Shown here: positions 27,019 to 35,482 of the stretch, one piece after another
How the letters are laid out: each line of letters begins with the position of its first letter
Numbering within the stretch: the stretch's first letter is position 1
Source: Caldilineaceae bacterium
GTDB lineage: Bacteria > Chloroflexota > Anaerolineae > Caldilineales > Caldilineaceae
Length of the DNA stretch: 64,000 bases
Direction: 5' to 3'
Assembly: GCA_022842065.1 (NCBI GenBank)
Contig: JALHQH010000001.1
Coordinates: forward strand, 62,001-126,000
The notes under the pieces: generated by a model
What the model was told of the DNA's origin: nothing
Seen by the model: only the letters and a program-made list of their open reading frames with translations
Databases searched by the model: none
Program-made: the position numbers and the translations under genes

Positions 27019-27852
27019 TCATCGTACGGTAGAAAGTAACCCCAGCACCGCCCCCTCCACCGTTGACCAGACCGCGCTGCCCGGTGTGACAATCTCAAAA
27101 TGGCCGATATCAGGGAGCACAGTCAACTGCACGGCGTCACCAGCTTCACGCGCGGCGGCCACATAGATCTCATTGTGGACCAGCGACACGGCCTGGTCAC
27201 GGGTGCCGATAATCAGATGTTGCGGCACTCCCAATGGCAGATAGGCGCTGGGTGAACCGTCGCGATAGCGGTTGGGGACACTCTCGGGCGTGCCGCCGAG
27301 CAATTGCGGCACCGCACCGCGACAAATATCTTTGGCATGGGCATCGACCAAGTCAGGGATCCCGGCCAAGGCAACAACACCGGCGAGGGGCAGCGGGTCG
27401 GGAGCGGCGATGGGGGAATCAAAAGCGAGCCGCGGCCGGGCCGCCAACCAGAGTGCCAGATGACCACCAGCCGAATGGCCGGCGACCACCACGCGATCCA
27501 AGTCAAGACTATAGTCAGCGGCAAAGGTACGCAGGTGATCCGCGCCGGCAGCGACATCGAGAAATGTGGTTGGCCAGCCGCCGCCATTGCCCAGCCGCCG
27601 ATATTCTAAACTCCAGACGGCAATGCCCAGTTTGGCAAACGTTGCACAGAAGTTGCCCAGTGGTTCCAGCCCATATTGTGCGCCCCAGCAGCCGCCGTGG
27701 AGCAGCAGCAGCACGGGATGTTGCGTACCACTGGTCGGCACGTAGAGATCACCAAAGTGTGATGGGTCGTCGCCATAGGCAAGGCGTGCGGTGGGCGCAA
27801 CGGTGGGAAGTTTTACGTAATCACTGACAGTTAAGATCGTTGGTTGATCCAT
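27019..27852 (-). CDS. Alpha/beta hydrolase, kynurenine formamidase/esterase-like
   Basis: A 277-residue alpha/beta hydrolase. It has the oxyanion segment LLLHGGCWGA (HGGxW type), nucleophile elbow VAGHSAGGHLA, a later acidic IIGTRDQAV and catalytic His in LPDIGHFEI. The HGGxW and GHSAGGH pair is typical of kynurenine formamidase and small carboxylesterases. The substrate is not proved. It follows the kinase-like gene by 3 bp. Confidence 0.8.
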   Translation of the reverse strand: MDQPTILTVSDYVKLPTVAPTARLAYGDDPSHFGDLYVPTSGTQHPVLLLLHGGCWGAQYGLEPLGNFCATFAKLGIAVWSLEYRRLGNGGGWPTTFLDVAAGADHLRTFAADYSLDLDRVVVAGHSAGGHLALWLAARPRLAFDSPIAAPDPLPLAGVVALAGIPDLVDAHAKDICRGAVPQLLGGTPESVPNRYRDGSPSAYLPLGVPQHLIIGTRDQAVSLVHNEIYVAAAREAGDAVQLTVLPDIGHFEIVTPGSAVWSTVEGAVLGLLSTVR

Positions 27853-27855
27853 CGG

Positions 27856-28716
27856 TTATTCCTTAGCTCTGGCTGCAAACCAGGCCGCGCAAAAATCGGC
27901 CACGGTTGCGAAGCGTTGATTGGGTTGTGGTTGACAGGCTTGCAGCACGACTTGATGTAGCTGCGCCGTGCCACGAAAAGCAGTTTGCGTTAATGTGCCA
28001 TCACCGAGGAAAACAGCCGCAAACCGCCCTAGCGTAAAAACGGTTGTGCGCTGGTCGATGGTTGCGCCAAGTGTAAATTCTTCTGGGGCCATGAAGCGCG
28101 AGGAGCCAAACATGCGCCCCATCGTGTTCGTAAAAGGCCCTTGGTGATAGGTATCCAGATCCATCACATGCAAGGTGTGGGTGGCAAAGTCATAGAGCAG
28201 ACAGCCATCATAGAGATCACAGGCCACCCAGCCGGCCGCTGCGAGTTGGTCATGCAATCCATAAAGCGGGTCGAGCACCTGGGTAATTTCGGCAGGGGGC
28301 AGTGCCCGGAAGCGTTGATAGGGCATTGCTGGGTCATCCCGTTGTGCGCTCGGCACCCCGATCAATTCACCTTCGACCCAAGCATAGACCAGCAGCGGCC
28401 CAAAGGGTGACTCGATCACGTTGTAAAGGGGGCCGAGCGTGGGATGGTCGCAACTGTGGGCTAAGCGGATGGCATTCCGCAACAACGCGACCCGCCCAGC
28501 GTGATCCAGATAGGGTTTCGTATCAGCCTCATCACCCGCGCTTTTGACAAAGTAACGCTGTTGGTTGCCCTGTTCATCCGTACAAGCGACGCCATAGGAG
28601 ATATTGCCGGAGTCCTGCTGATCGAAAGTGGCAAAGATTGTACCGCTGGCTTGGAGATAAGCGTAGGGGAGCTGATCAGTGGCTTTAGTTTTTAACAAAA
28701 TGATCTTCACCTCCAC
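27856..28716 (-). CDS. Protein-kinase-like protein with altered catalytic loop
   Basis: A 286-residue protein resembling the Ser/Thr kinase fold. A catalytic-loop equivalent reads WVACDLYDGCLLYD, with no HRD but an Asp retained. It is followed by VMDLDTYH in place of DFG and RFMAPEEF in place of APE. The glycine loop is not obvious, while YFVKS could be the ATP-binding lysine. It has no membrane segment or sensor domain. It may be an active atypical kinase or a pseudokinase. It is coupled to the esterase gene, 3 bp apart. Confidence 0.68.
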   Translation of the reverse strand: MEVKIILLKTKATDQLPYAYLQASGTIFATFDQQDSGNISYGVACTDEQGNQQRYFVKSAGDEADTKPYLDHAGRVALLRNAIRLAHSCDHPTLGPLYNVIESPFGPLLVYAWVEGELIGVPSAQRDDPAMPYQRFRALPPAEITQVLDPLYGLHDQLAAAGWVACDLYDGCLLYDFATHTLHVMDLDTYHQGPFTNTMGRMFGSSRFMAPEEFTLGATIDQRTTVFTLGRFAAVFLGDGTLTQTAFRGTAQLHQVVLQACQPQPNQRFATVADFCAAWFAARAKE

Positions 28717-28769
28717 TTTGCATTGCGTGCTGGCTTAAAAAATTTACCGTTTCGCTAGAAACATCAAGG

Positions 28770-28805
28770 TCATCCCACGATCGTCCCACAGTCGTCTGCT
28801 ATCTT
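28770..28805 (+). promoter_or_regulatory. Direct-repeat promoter, site A (upstream of 29017)
   Basis: Two 11-bp repeats, TCATCCCACGA (28770-28780) and TCGTCCCACAG (28781-28791), then TATCTT at 28800-28805. The geometry equals that of sites B, C and D: the last repeat base is 10 bp before the -10 box. It probably binds a tandem response-regulator dimer that replaces the -35 box. Confidence 0.7.
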
Positions 28806-28918
28806 ATACAACAAATATATCAAACAGGATTATCATTTCATTTGCAGTAAAAATCCAAATTTTGGCGCTGCCTAAAAGCTGCGTAATGACAATTGTTAAT
28901 TGACTATATTCTTTTTGT

Positions 28919-28938
28919 ACCTTTCATAGTTGAAAGGT
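28919..28938. promoter_or_regulatory. Operator-like palindrome in the leader of 29017
   Basis: ACCTTTCA and TGAAAGGT flank a TAGT centre, with perfect 8-bp arms. It lies about 80 bp before the lipoprotein start and 115 bp past the site A promoter. It could be a repressor site or an RNA hairpin. Confidence 0.4.
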
Positions 28939-29016
28939 AAACTATCATTGTAAACAGTACAATCATTCTGCTAAAGTTTTTGACTCACGCTCATACAGGT
29001 AAAGGAGAATATTGGT

Positions 29017-29910
29017 ATGAACAGCCCAAAGCGTCATTTCTTTGTCTTCACACTGAGCATTTTCTGTTTGTTCAGCCTGCTGGCTTGTCTGCCACCAGTA
29101 CCGGCCCCACTTGACGCAACCCCCACTGCCATTGCCGAGGAAGAGGCCGCCGCCGGCACAATTCCCGCTGCCGAACCGGCGGGGACCATCCCCACAGAAC
29201 CCGCTGCCGGCACGATCCCTGCCGCCAGCGTGGAAGCGACGGCTCCACTCGATGTGCAACAAGTTTATGCGGCGGCCTTGCAAGATGCCAAAACGGCCGA
29301 CCCAGACGAAATCTTCGATGGGTTGACGGCGATTACACCGGACAATTCGGCTTTAACCTGGCAAGCCGAAAGCGGCCACGTGTTGATGGTCACATGGACT
29401 TCGTGGAACGGCTATGATGCGCTGGTTGGCCAAGAGACGAAGCTCACCCGCGAGGTCTGGGTCACCGCCGTGCCACAACTACAAAGCTTCTGCCAGACTT
29501 ATGCGGCAACCGAGGCGATGCCGCTCACCCTGCGTCTGGAAGGGTTGCTCGGGTTGCCGGCGAACAATGGCAAGAGCCGTTTTGTCGCAATGTGGGTTAA
29601 TCCAACTGACCTGTTCCGGCCTAGCCCCGACGGCGAGATCGATGACACAGTGGCAGAGCTAGAGCTGCCTGGCCCCGAACGTTTCCCGTCACAACAGGAT
29701 TATGAATTTCACCGCGATTGGTATAACCTGCAATTAACGCTGCAAAACTACGATGATCCCAGCAAAGGCTATCCCTGGACCCGTTTAGGTTATACTTACG
29801 ACTGGACGAATCCAGAGAGTGAGATCGGACTCAGTGAGTTTGTGATCGCGGCTGGTGCCACCGTTGGCATCGAGCAGGTCTATACAAATGAAGCCTATTG
29901 TGGAAGCTAA
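29017..29910 (+). CDS. Putative lipoprotein of unknown function
   Basis: A 297-residue lipoprotein with the lipobox LLACLPP. The mature N-terminus has three AGTIP repeats in a Pro/Ala/Thr/Glu linker. It is followed by a globular domain containing HVLMVTWTSWNGYD, EVWVTAVPQLQSFC and RFVAMWVNPTDLFRPS, a pattern I associate with uncharacterised cyanobacterial and Chloroflexota lipoproteins. AAAGGAG lies 9 bp before the ATG. Transcription likely comes from site A, which it shares with three P-type-ATPase-related genes, so it belongs to the same putative regulon. Confidence 0.75.
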   Translation: MNSPKRHFFVFTLSIFCLFSLLACLPPVPAPLDATPTAIAEEEAAAGTIPAAEPAGTIPTEPAAGTIPAASVEATAPLDVQQVYAAALQDAKTADPDEIFDGLTAITPDNSALTWQAESGHVLMVTWTSWNGYDALVGQETKLTREVWVTAVPQLQSFCQTYAATEAMPLTLRLEGLLGLPANNGKSRFVAMWVNPTDLFRPSPDGEIDDTVAELELPGPERFPSQQDYEFHRDWYNLQLTLQNYDDPSKGYPWTRLGYTYDWTNPESEIGLSEFVIAAGATVGIEQVYTNEAYCGS

Positions 29911-29919
29911 GCTGTTTTT

Positions 29920-29946
29920 GGGCAAATGACCGCAAACGGTGCCCTT
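29920..29946 (+). terminator. Probable terminator of the 29017 gene
   Basis: GGGCA pairs with TGCCC around an inner ACCG/CGGT pair, followed by TTTT. The stem is short and contains internal bulges. Confidence 0.5.
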
Positions 29947-29971
29947 TTGCATCAATAGGCCGGCAATGAAT

Positions 29972-30046
29972 GCACCTGTTGCGCGACGATACGCAACAGG
30001 TGCCGCCTTTTGTATGGTGTGCACACCATACAAAAGGCGGCACCTG
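29972..30046. repeat. Two overlapping, mutually exclusive perfect hairpins
   Basis: GCACCTGTTGCG (29972-29983) pairs with CGCAACAGGTGC (29992-30003). A 50-bp uninterrupted palindrome, 29997-30046, centres on GTGTGCACAC and re-uses the CAGGTGC of the first hairpin's right arm. Only one of the two structures can form at once. It lies between the lipoprotein gene and site B. Confidence 0.85.
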
Positions 30047-30074
30047 CGCACGGGGAATTTGTCACGGCTCATGT

Positions 30075-30110
30075 TCATCCCACGTTTAACCCACGATCAG
30101 CTGTTATACT
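30075..30110 (+). promoter_or_regulatory. Direct-repeat promoter, site B (upstream of 30218)
   Basis: TCATCCCACGT (30075-30085) and TTAACCCACGA (30086-30096), then TATACT at 30105-30110. It has the same spacing as sites A, C and D. The leader to the ATG is about 100 bases and holds a 10-bp hairpin at 30145-30170. Confidence 0.75.
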
Positions 30111-30217
30111 TAATCGTCTGTTATGATGATACGGATTGCGTTGCCATGCGGAATGCAGCTATTCCGCATGTAAGGTTGTAAAACGGTTGAATAGCGGTGT
30201 AAAGAGGTAAAACTGCC

Positions 30218-32395
30218 ATGGTGATGAAAACTCAATCGCTGGCCACCACGCTAGCTGAGACCTATCAGGATAGCGTAGCAAAAGCGAAAGTTGGATTGGA
30301 GATCCTGGAACCGGTCATTGCCCGCGTTCAACGCCACCTAAAAACGATTGAACGTGAACAGTTAGATCCCTTGTTAGAGTGGGCCATCACCCGTTGGGGC
30401 GACCGGCGCGGCGAACAGCAACAGACCCTGGGCACAACCGCAACCGTCAGTGAATTGACGGCGGATGAACGGCAGATCCAACGTAGCCTTTATGTCTCAG
30501 TCCTCTCGTTTGGGTTAGCATCAGCGGGCGCACTCTTTTTTCCGCCGCTACGTCTGTTGAGTCTGCCAGGCATTATCTATGCTTCTTCACACACCTATCG
30601 GCGCGCGTACCAAAGTCTGGTCGAAAAGCGCGCAGTGGATATTACGGTCTTTACGGCTTTTGTCAATACCGCCTATATTGTCAGTGGCTATTGGGTGTTG
30701 GGTGCCATGGGCAATACCTCTTACTTCTTCAGCCTTAAATTGTTGAGTAGCATCAAAGATCGCTTTGCCCGTGATTTAGAAAGCGCGCTCATGCAGCATC
30801 CACTCCACGTGTGGACGGTTGTCGATGGGCAGGAAATCCAACGGCCACTTGATCGCTTAGGGGTCGGCACAATCGTGATTGTGCGCGCCGGGGAATTGAT
30901 TCCCGTGGATGGCATCGTGACGGCCGGCGCCGCAACCGTTGATCAACATGTATTGACCGGCGAAGCGCGCCCCGTGGAAAAAACCGTTGGCGATCCGGTG
31001 TTGGCCGCCACGATTGTGCTAACCGGCACCTTGCAGATCGCGCTCGAACGCAGGGGCATCGAGACCACGGTCGGCAAGCTCAGCCAAATTCTGGCGCAAA
31101 CGGTTGATTTTCGCTCGCATCGGCAATTATCGATGCAGCGCTTGACCGATCGCCTGATTCTACCGATTGCCGGATTGGCGGCACTCACCTGGCCGTGGCT
31201 TGGCTTTAGTGCGGCCGCCGCCGTGCTCGATGCCCATCCGAATCGCCATCTGAATATCCTGGGTGGCTTGAGCCTTTTAAATTACCTGGTGGTGGCAGCC
31301 GAGCAGGGGATTTTGATTAAAGATGGCGGTTCGCTGGAAATGCTCAGCCGGGTCGACACGCTGGTCTTTGATAAAACCGGTACCCTCACCCAAGAACAGC
31401 CCCAGATCATTGCGATTCATCTGCCCAACGCGCCCGACGACCTGGGCCAAGAAGAGATCCAATACAGCGAAGACGAAGTGCTGGCCTATGCCGCCGCCGC
31501 CGAAGCCCATCAGAGTCATCCCATCGCGCGTGCCATCCGCGCCGAAGCGGCCGCCCGCCACCTGGTGCTGGCAACAGCCGGCGCGACCGAACAAGATAGC
31601 AGCTATCACGCCGGTTTTGGCATTAGGATGAAGATCGACGGGCAGCATGTCCATGTCGGCAGTGCGCGCTTTATGACGCAAGCAGGGGTTACAATCCCAC
31701 CGGAGATTCTCTATTTGCAGGAAACGAGTCAACGGCAGGGCCATTCGCTAACGATGGTTGCGATCGCTGGGCGGCTGGCGGGTGTGATTGAGCTGCAGGC
31801 GGTATTGCGCCCTGAGATCAAAACGGTGCTGGCCGAACTGCGGCAATCACCACGGCTACGCGCGGTCATTGTTATTTCCGGCGATCAAGCAGCCCCTACC
31901 CGGCGCCTGGCCCAGGAAATCGGTGCCGACGACTACTACGCCGAAGTCTTACCAGCAGGGAAAGCAGAACTAGTGGCGCGTTTGCAACAGGCGGGACACA
32001 AGGTCTGTTTTGTGGGTGATGGCATCAATGATGCCGTCGCGCTCAAACAGGCAGATGTCTCCATTTCGTTACGCGGTGCCACCACCGCCGCCACGGATAC
32101 CGCGCATATTGTCTTAATGGAGGAGCAGCTGACGCAGCTTGTGCCTCTTTTTACCATGGCCCAGGCCTTCGACAATACCAGCCGGCAGACCATCCTGTCG
32201 ATTTTGGGGGCCGCGACGCTTGGCCTGGTGGGCGTCTACACTTTAGGCTTTGACCTGCGCCACATGACCATTCTCGATCAGATTAGCACTGTCATCGGTA
32301 CCGGCATCACCATGCGACCGCGGTTGGCGGCGTTACAGCAGCAGAAGGGCAAAGGGACAAGTGCCGCTGATGATGACACAAAGCTGACTGACTAA
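30218..32395 (+). CDS. P1B-like P-type ATPase lacking the CPx motif
   Basis: A 725-residue P-type ATPase related to heavy-metal P1B pumps. The catalytic parts look intact: actuator loop HVLTGEARPVEK, phosphorylation site DKTGTLTQE (Asp385), the nucleotide-binding SHPIARAIRAEA with its HP motif, and hinge VGDGINDAVALKQADVSI. The membrane helix that normally carries CPC or SPC reads DAHPNRHLNILGGLS before GILIKDG, so the usual metal-coordinating cysteines are absent. No N-terminal HMA CxxC domain is present; instead about 80 soluble, partly coiled residues precede the first membrane segment. The transported ion cannot be named. It is under site B. Confidence 0.88.
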   Translation: MVMKTQSLATTLAETYQDSVAKAKVGLEILEPVIARVQRHLKTIEREQLDPLLEWAITRWGDRRGEQQQTLGTTATVSELTADERQIQRSLYVSVLSFGLASAGALFFPPLRLLSLPGIIYASSHTYRRAYQSLVEKRAVDITVFTAFVNTAYIVSGYWVLGAMGNTSYFFSLKLLSSIKDRFARDLESALMQHPLHVWTVVDGQEIQRPLDRLGVGTIVIVRAGELIPVDGIVTAGAATVDQHVLTGEARPVEKTVGDPVLAATIVLTGTLQIALERRGIETTVGKLSQILAQTVDFRSHRQLSMQRLTDRLILPIAGLAALTWPWLGFSAAAAVLDAHPNRHLNILGGLSLLNYLVVAAEQGILIKDGGSLEMLSRVDTLVFDKTGTLTQEQPQIIAIHLPNAPDDLGQEEIQYSEDEVLAYAAAAEAHQSHPIARAIRAEAAARHLVLATAGATEQDSSYHAGFGIRMKIDGQHVHVGSARFMTQAGVTIPPEILYLQETSQRQGHSLTMVAIAGRLAGVIELQAVLRPEIKTVLAELRQSPRLRAVIVISGDQAAPTRRLAQEIGADDYYAEVLPAGKAELVARLQQAGHKVCFVGDGINDAVALKQADVSISLRGATTAATDTAHIVLMEEQLTQLVPLFTMAQAFDNTSRQTILSILGAATLGLVGVYTLGFDLRHMTILDQISTVIGTGITMRPRLAALQQQKGKGTSAADDDTKLTD

Positions 32396-32640
32396 CTGAC
32401 CTTATGATACTGTTGGCGAATTCGATCAGGCGGCGGCTGAGCACGCATCGCCGCTAAAGGGGATCCGACCCGCCCGTGGCCGTGTCGAAGCGAAAACCAG
32501 TCTTACAAGGCTGGTCTACCAGCTGTCGCCACTACATGGTTAAACTAGCAAAAGTTCCCTGACAGTGTACTAGTGCACCCAAACTGATTGGCGACGCAAC
32601 CAAACGACACGCGACCCACTAACCGCATTGGATCAATCCC
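32396..32640. other. Intergenic region upstream of the permease genes
   Basis: These 245 bases show no gene and no promoter that I can defend. Confidence 0.3.
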
Positions 32641-33561
32641 ATGCAACACTACCTGACCCAACGCTTACTCTTATCCATCCCCGTGGTACTAGGGGTGACT
32701 ATGATTGTTTTTGCCATTCTCTTCTTGACGCCCGGCGATCCGGTGCGAGCTATGGCCGGGGATCGCGCGTCGGAAGAGCGGGTGCAGGAGATTCGTGCGC
32801 AACTGGGGTTGGATCGACCGTGGCCCGAACAGTATCTGCGCTGGCTGGGGCGGGCGGTGCAAGGTGACTTGGGGATCTCAATTGCAGCCAAGCGCCCAGT
32901 CACCGAACTGATCAGCGAGCAATTGCCCTTTACCTTGCGCCTGACGCTCACCGCGCTCAGCATCGGCACAGTGCTGGGGGTGTTGCTGGGGGTGGTCGCG
33001 GCGGTGAAACAGAATACCTGGGTTGATCGCCTGATCACCTTCACCTCCCTTTTCTGGTTTTCCATGCCCAGCTTCTGGCTGGGGTTGATGCTTATCCTCG
33101 TCTTTGGCCTGTGGCTGCGCTGGACACCGATCTCTGGTACGCGGGGCAGTGCGGCGCTGATCTTGCCGGCGCTGACGATGGCCTTGCCGCAGATGGGCTC
33201 GCTGGCGCGGTTGGTGCGCACTGAAATGTTGGACGTATTACACGATGAGTACATTCGCACAGCCCATGCCAAAGGGGTCCATCCCGTCTGGGTCTTTTAT
33301 CGCCATGCCTTGCGTAATGCCTTGATCCCGGTGGCAGTGTTGATCTTCCTCGGCCTGCCTTGGCTCTTGGGCGGCGCGATTGAGATCGAGACGATCTTTG
33401 CCTGGCCGGGGATGGGGCGCTTGATGTACCAGGCGTTGACGCAAAAGGATTTTCCCGTAGTGCAGGGGTTACTGTTGCTGATCGCGCTGGCGACCGTCTT
33501 GACCAACTTGCTCGGCGACTTTGTGACCGCTTTACTCGATCCAAGGATTGAAGCAGCATGA
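32641..33561 (+). CDS. DppB-type ABC permease (peptide/nickel family)
   Basis: A 306-residue integral membrane permease of the DppB/OppB group. It starts MQHYLTQRLLLSIPVVLGVT and has LTPGDPVRAMAG near the N-terminus. The cytoplasmic EAA loop EYIRTAHAKGVHPVWVFYRHALRNAL contacts the ATPase in the family. It would pass peptides or similar solutes inward with a DppC partner. It overlaps dppC by 4 bp. No binding protein or ATPases of this transporter are in the window, and its partner gene is broken, so the system is probably dead here. Confidence 0.9.
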   Translation: MQHYLTQRLLLSIPVVLGVTMIVFAILFLTPGDPVRAMAGDRASEERVQEIRAQLGLDRPWPEQYLRWLGRAVQGDLGISIAAKRPVTELISEQLPFTLRLTLTALSIGTVLGVLLGVVAAVKQNTWVDRLITFTSLFWFSMPSFWLGLMLILVFGLWLRWTPISGTRGSAALILPALTMALPQMGSLARLVRTEMLDVLHDEYIRTAHAKGVHPVWVFYRHALRNALIPVAVLIFLGLPWLLGGAIEIETIFAWPGMGRLMYQALTQKDFPVVQGLLLLIALATVLTNLLGDFVTALLDPRIEAA

Positions 33562-34576
33562 CCACCTCTGAACTGACGCCAACTACACTCGAGCCACGCA
33601 CACCAGTGCGTACACCGCAAGCCGCGCCATTGACGCTGGGGCCGCGCAGCCAATTCCAGGTGGAACTACAGCGCCTCTCTCGCCATCGGTTGGCGATGGT
33701 CGGCCTGACTGGCGTACTGCTGTTGATCGCGGCGGCCCTGTTGGCCCCTTGGCTGGCCCCTTATCCCTTTGCGGAGCAACACCTTGACTTTATTCGGGTT
33801 CCCCCCGGTTCACAATTTTTCTTTGGCACCGATAGCCTGGGACGCGATATTTTGAGTCGGCTGCTCTATGGGGCGCGCATGGCCTTACTAGTGGGGATCG
33901 TCGTGGTCGCGATTGAGACCGTGGTGGGGGTGTTGCTGGGCATGGTCGCCGGTTATTTTCGCGGCTACACCGATCTGGCCATCAACATGGTAAGTGATAT
34001 GGTCTGGGCCTTTCCGCCATTGGTGCTCGTCTTATAGATACGACAAATAGAGTTGGCACCAAGCGGGCTGCGCATCAGGGGATGCGCAGTACACGATTGT
34101 GCCATGTTAATCTACGCTGTCTATTAGGCGTGGTGGCGGCGGTTGGCCCCGGCTTGTTCAATGCTGCGGTCGCCCTGGCCTTAACCAGTTGGGCACCTTT
34201 TACGCGTGTCACCCGCGCCAAGGTGCTGTCACTGCGCCAGCGCGATTTTGTTCAGGCCAGTGTAGCGATTGGCAGCGGCCATGCGCGGATTCTCTGGCGG
34301 CACATTCTACCCAACCTGGTGGCAACAAACCTGGTCCTCATCATGTTGGCCTTGCCGGGTGCGCTCTTGACGGCATCGGCGCTCAGCTTTCTCGGCTTTG
34401 GGGTGCAACCCCCCGCCGCGGATTGGGGTGTGATGCTCAACGAAGGCCGCCCCTATCTGCAAGAAGCGCCCTGGATTGCGACCTTTCCGGGGTTGGCGAT
34501 TTTATTGACGGTAGTCTGTTTCAACTTATTGGGTGACGGCGTGCGCGATGCCTTTGATCCAAGGCAAAAGCGTTAG
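33558..34576 (+). pseudogene. DppC-type ABC permease gene interrupted by a MITE-like repeat
   Basis: The first part (33558-34034) encodes a normal DppC N-terminus through FFGTDSLGRDILSRLLYGAR and FPPLVLVL. It then hits TAG at 34035. The protein resumes at 34127 with GVVAAVGPGLFN and an intact EAA loop (VTRAKVLSLRQRDFVQASVAIG), ending at 34576. Removing 92 bases (34035-34126) restores a continuous chain with the family-standard 12 residues between FP and GP. The insert is the repeat described at 34035. A second start at 34082 could express the C-terminal half, but no complete permease can be made. Confidence 0.9.
34035..34126 (+). mobile_element. MITE-like repeat inserted in dppC (copy 1)
   Basis: About 90 bp, bounded by TTA or TA duplicated from the target, with imperfect terminal repeats resembling TATAGACA. 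The core 34044-34104 matches the reverse complement of 61055-61115 at 56 of 61 positions. It contains a hairpin CTGCGCATC/GGATGCGCAG and no coding sequence, so mobilisation would need a transposase elsewhere. Confidence 0.82.
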
Positions 34577-34603
34577 CCATAACGTAGAAAGTATAAATTT
34601 ATC

Positions 34604-35356
34604 GTGAATCACAATCTCTGGCTGCGCCGCTTAAAACCGCAGGCCGATGCCCGGCAGCGCCTCTTCTGCTTTCATTTTGCCGGCGGCAGCGCCAGCCTCT
34701 ACCGCACCTGGCCGGCCGCCTTGGCCAACCGTTTACCCGATGTGGAGCTGTGCGCAGTGCAATTGCCGGGCCGCGAGAACCGGCTACGCGAGGCGCCCTT
34801 TACTCAAATGGAACCCTTAATCGCGGCGTTACAGGCGGCTTTACACCCGGTGCTGGATCGGCCTTTTGCCTTTTTTGGCCACAGCATGGGCGCCATTGTC
34901 GCCTATGAATTGGCACAAGCGTTGTACCGTACAGGGGGACCACAGCCCACACAGATCTTGCTCTCTGGCCGGCGCGCCCCCCACTTACCGGATCCGCTGC
35001 CCCCCTTGCACCACTTGCCAACGGACGAAATGTTGCAGGCGATTGGCCGCCGCTATGGCAATCTGCCCGACCTGCTGCTGCAAGATGCCGAGCTAAAGGC
35101 GATCTATGCCCCGCTCCTCCAGGCCGATTTTAGTGTCGTCGAGAATTATCAGCCGAGTACGTTAGATCCACTGCCTTGTCCGCTCAGCGTTTTTGGTGGT
35201 GACGCCGATCCGATTGTAACCGCGGTGGAATTGGCCGCCTGGCAGCCATTAACCCAAAGCCACTTTGCGCTCCACCTTTTTGCCGGTGACCACTTCTATC
35301 TACAAGGGGAGAGCGGGCCACTGTTAGCGCAGATCGCGGCGACCCTATCACGTTAG
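34604..35356 (+). CDS. Type II thioesterase (GrsT/TesA-like)
   Basis: A 250-residue alpha/beta hydrolase of the thioesterase II family. Blocks include LFCFHFAGGSASLY, CAVQLPGRENR, nucleophile elbow FFGHSMGAIVAYELA, FGGDADPIV with the catalytic Asp and AGDHFYL with the His. Such enzymes clear misloaded acyl groups from polyketide or non-ribosomal peptide carriers, but no such synthase is in this window. The start is GTG with a weak upstream site. Confidence 0.85.
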   Translation: MNHNLWLRRLKPQADARQRLFCFHFAGGSASLYRTWPAALANRLPDVELCAVQLPGRENRLREAPFTQMEPLIAALQAALHPVLDRPFAFFGHSMGAIVAYELAQALYRTGGPQPTQILLSGRRAPHLPDPLPPLHHLPTDEMLQAIGRRYGNLPDLLLQDAELKAIYAPLLQADFSVVENYQPSTLDPLPCPLSVFGGDADPIVTAVELAAWQPLTQSHFALHLFAGDHFYLQGESGPLLAQIAATLSR

Positions 35357-35482
35357 ACATCGCTGCACTTTTCACCGGTACGGCCACTCGCAGCAACCGC
35401 TTGTCAATCAACCACGCTTGGGCATCAACACCAGCTGTCCCGCACCATGTAGCCCAAACGCACGCTTACTCGGGAAGAGATT

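Noticed and set aside
28890..28963. Second promoter for the 29017 lipoprotein (TTGACT, TTGAAA and TACAAT fragments)
   Set aside because: No pair of boxes has acceptable spacing. Site A is a better candidate.
34082..34576. Independent gene starting at 34082
   Set aside because: Its first 15 codons lie inside the MITE, and the rest is the C-terminal half of the DppC permease, so it is annotated as part of the pseudogene.
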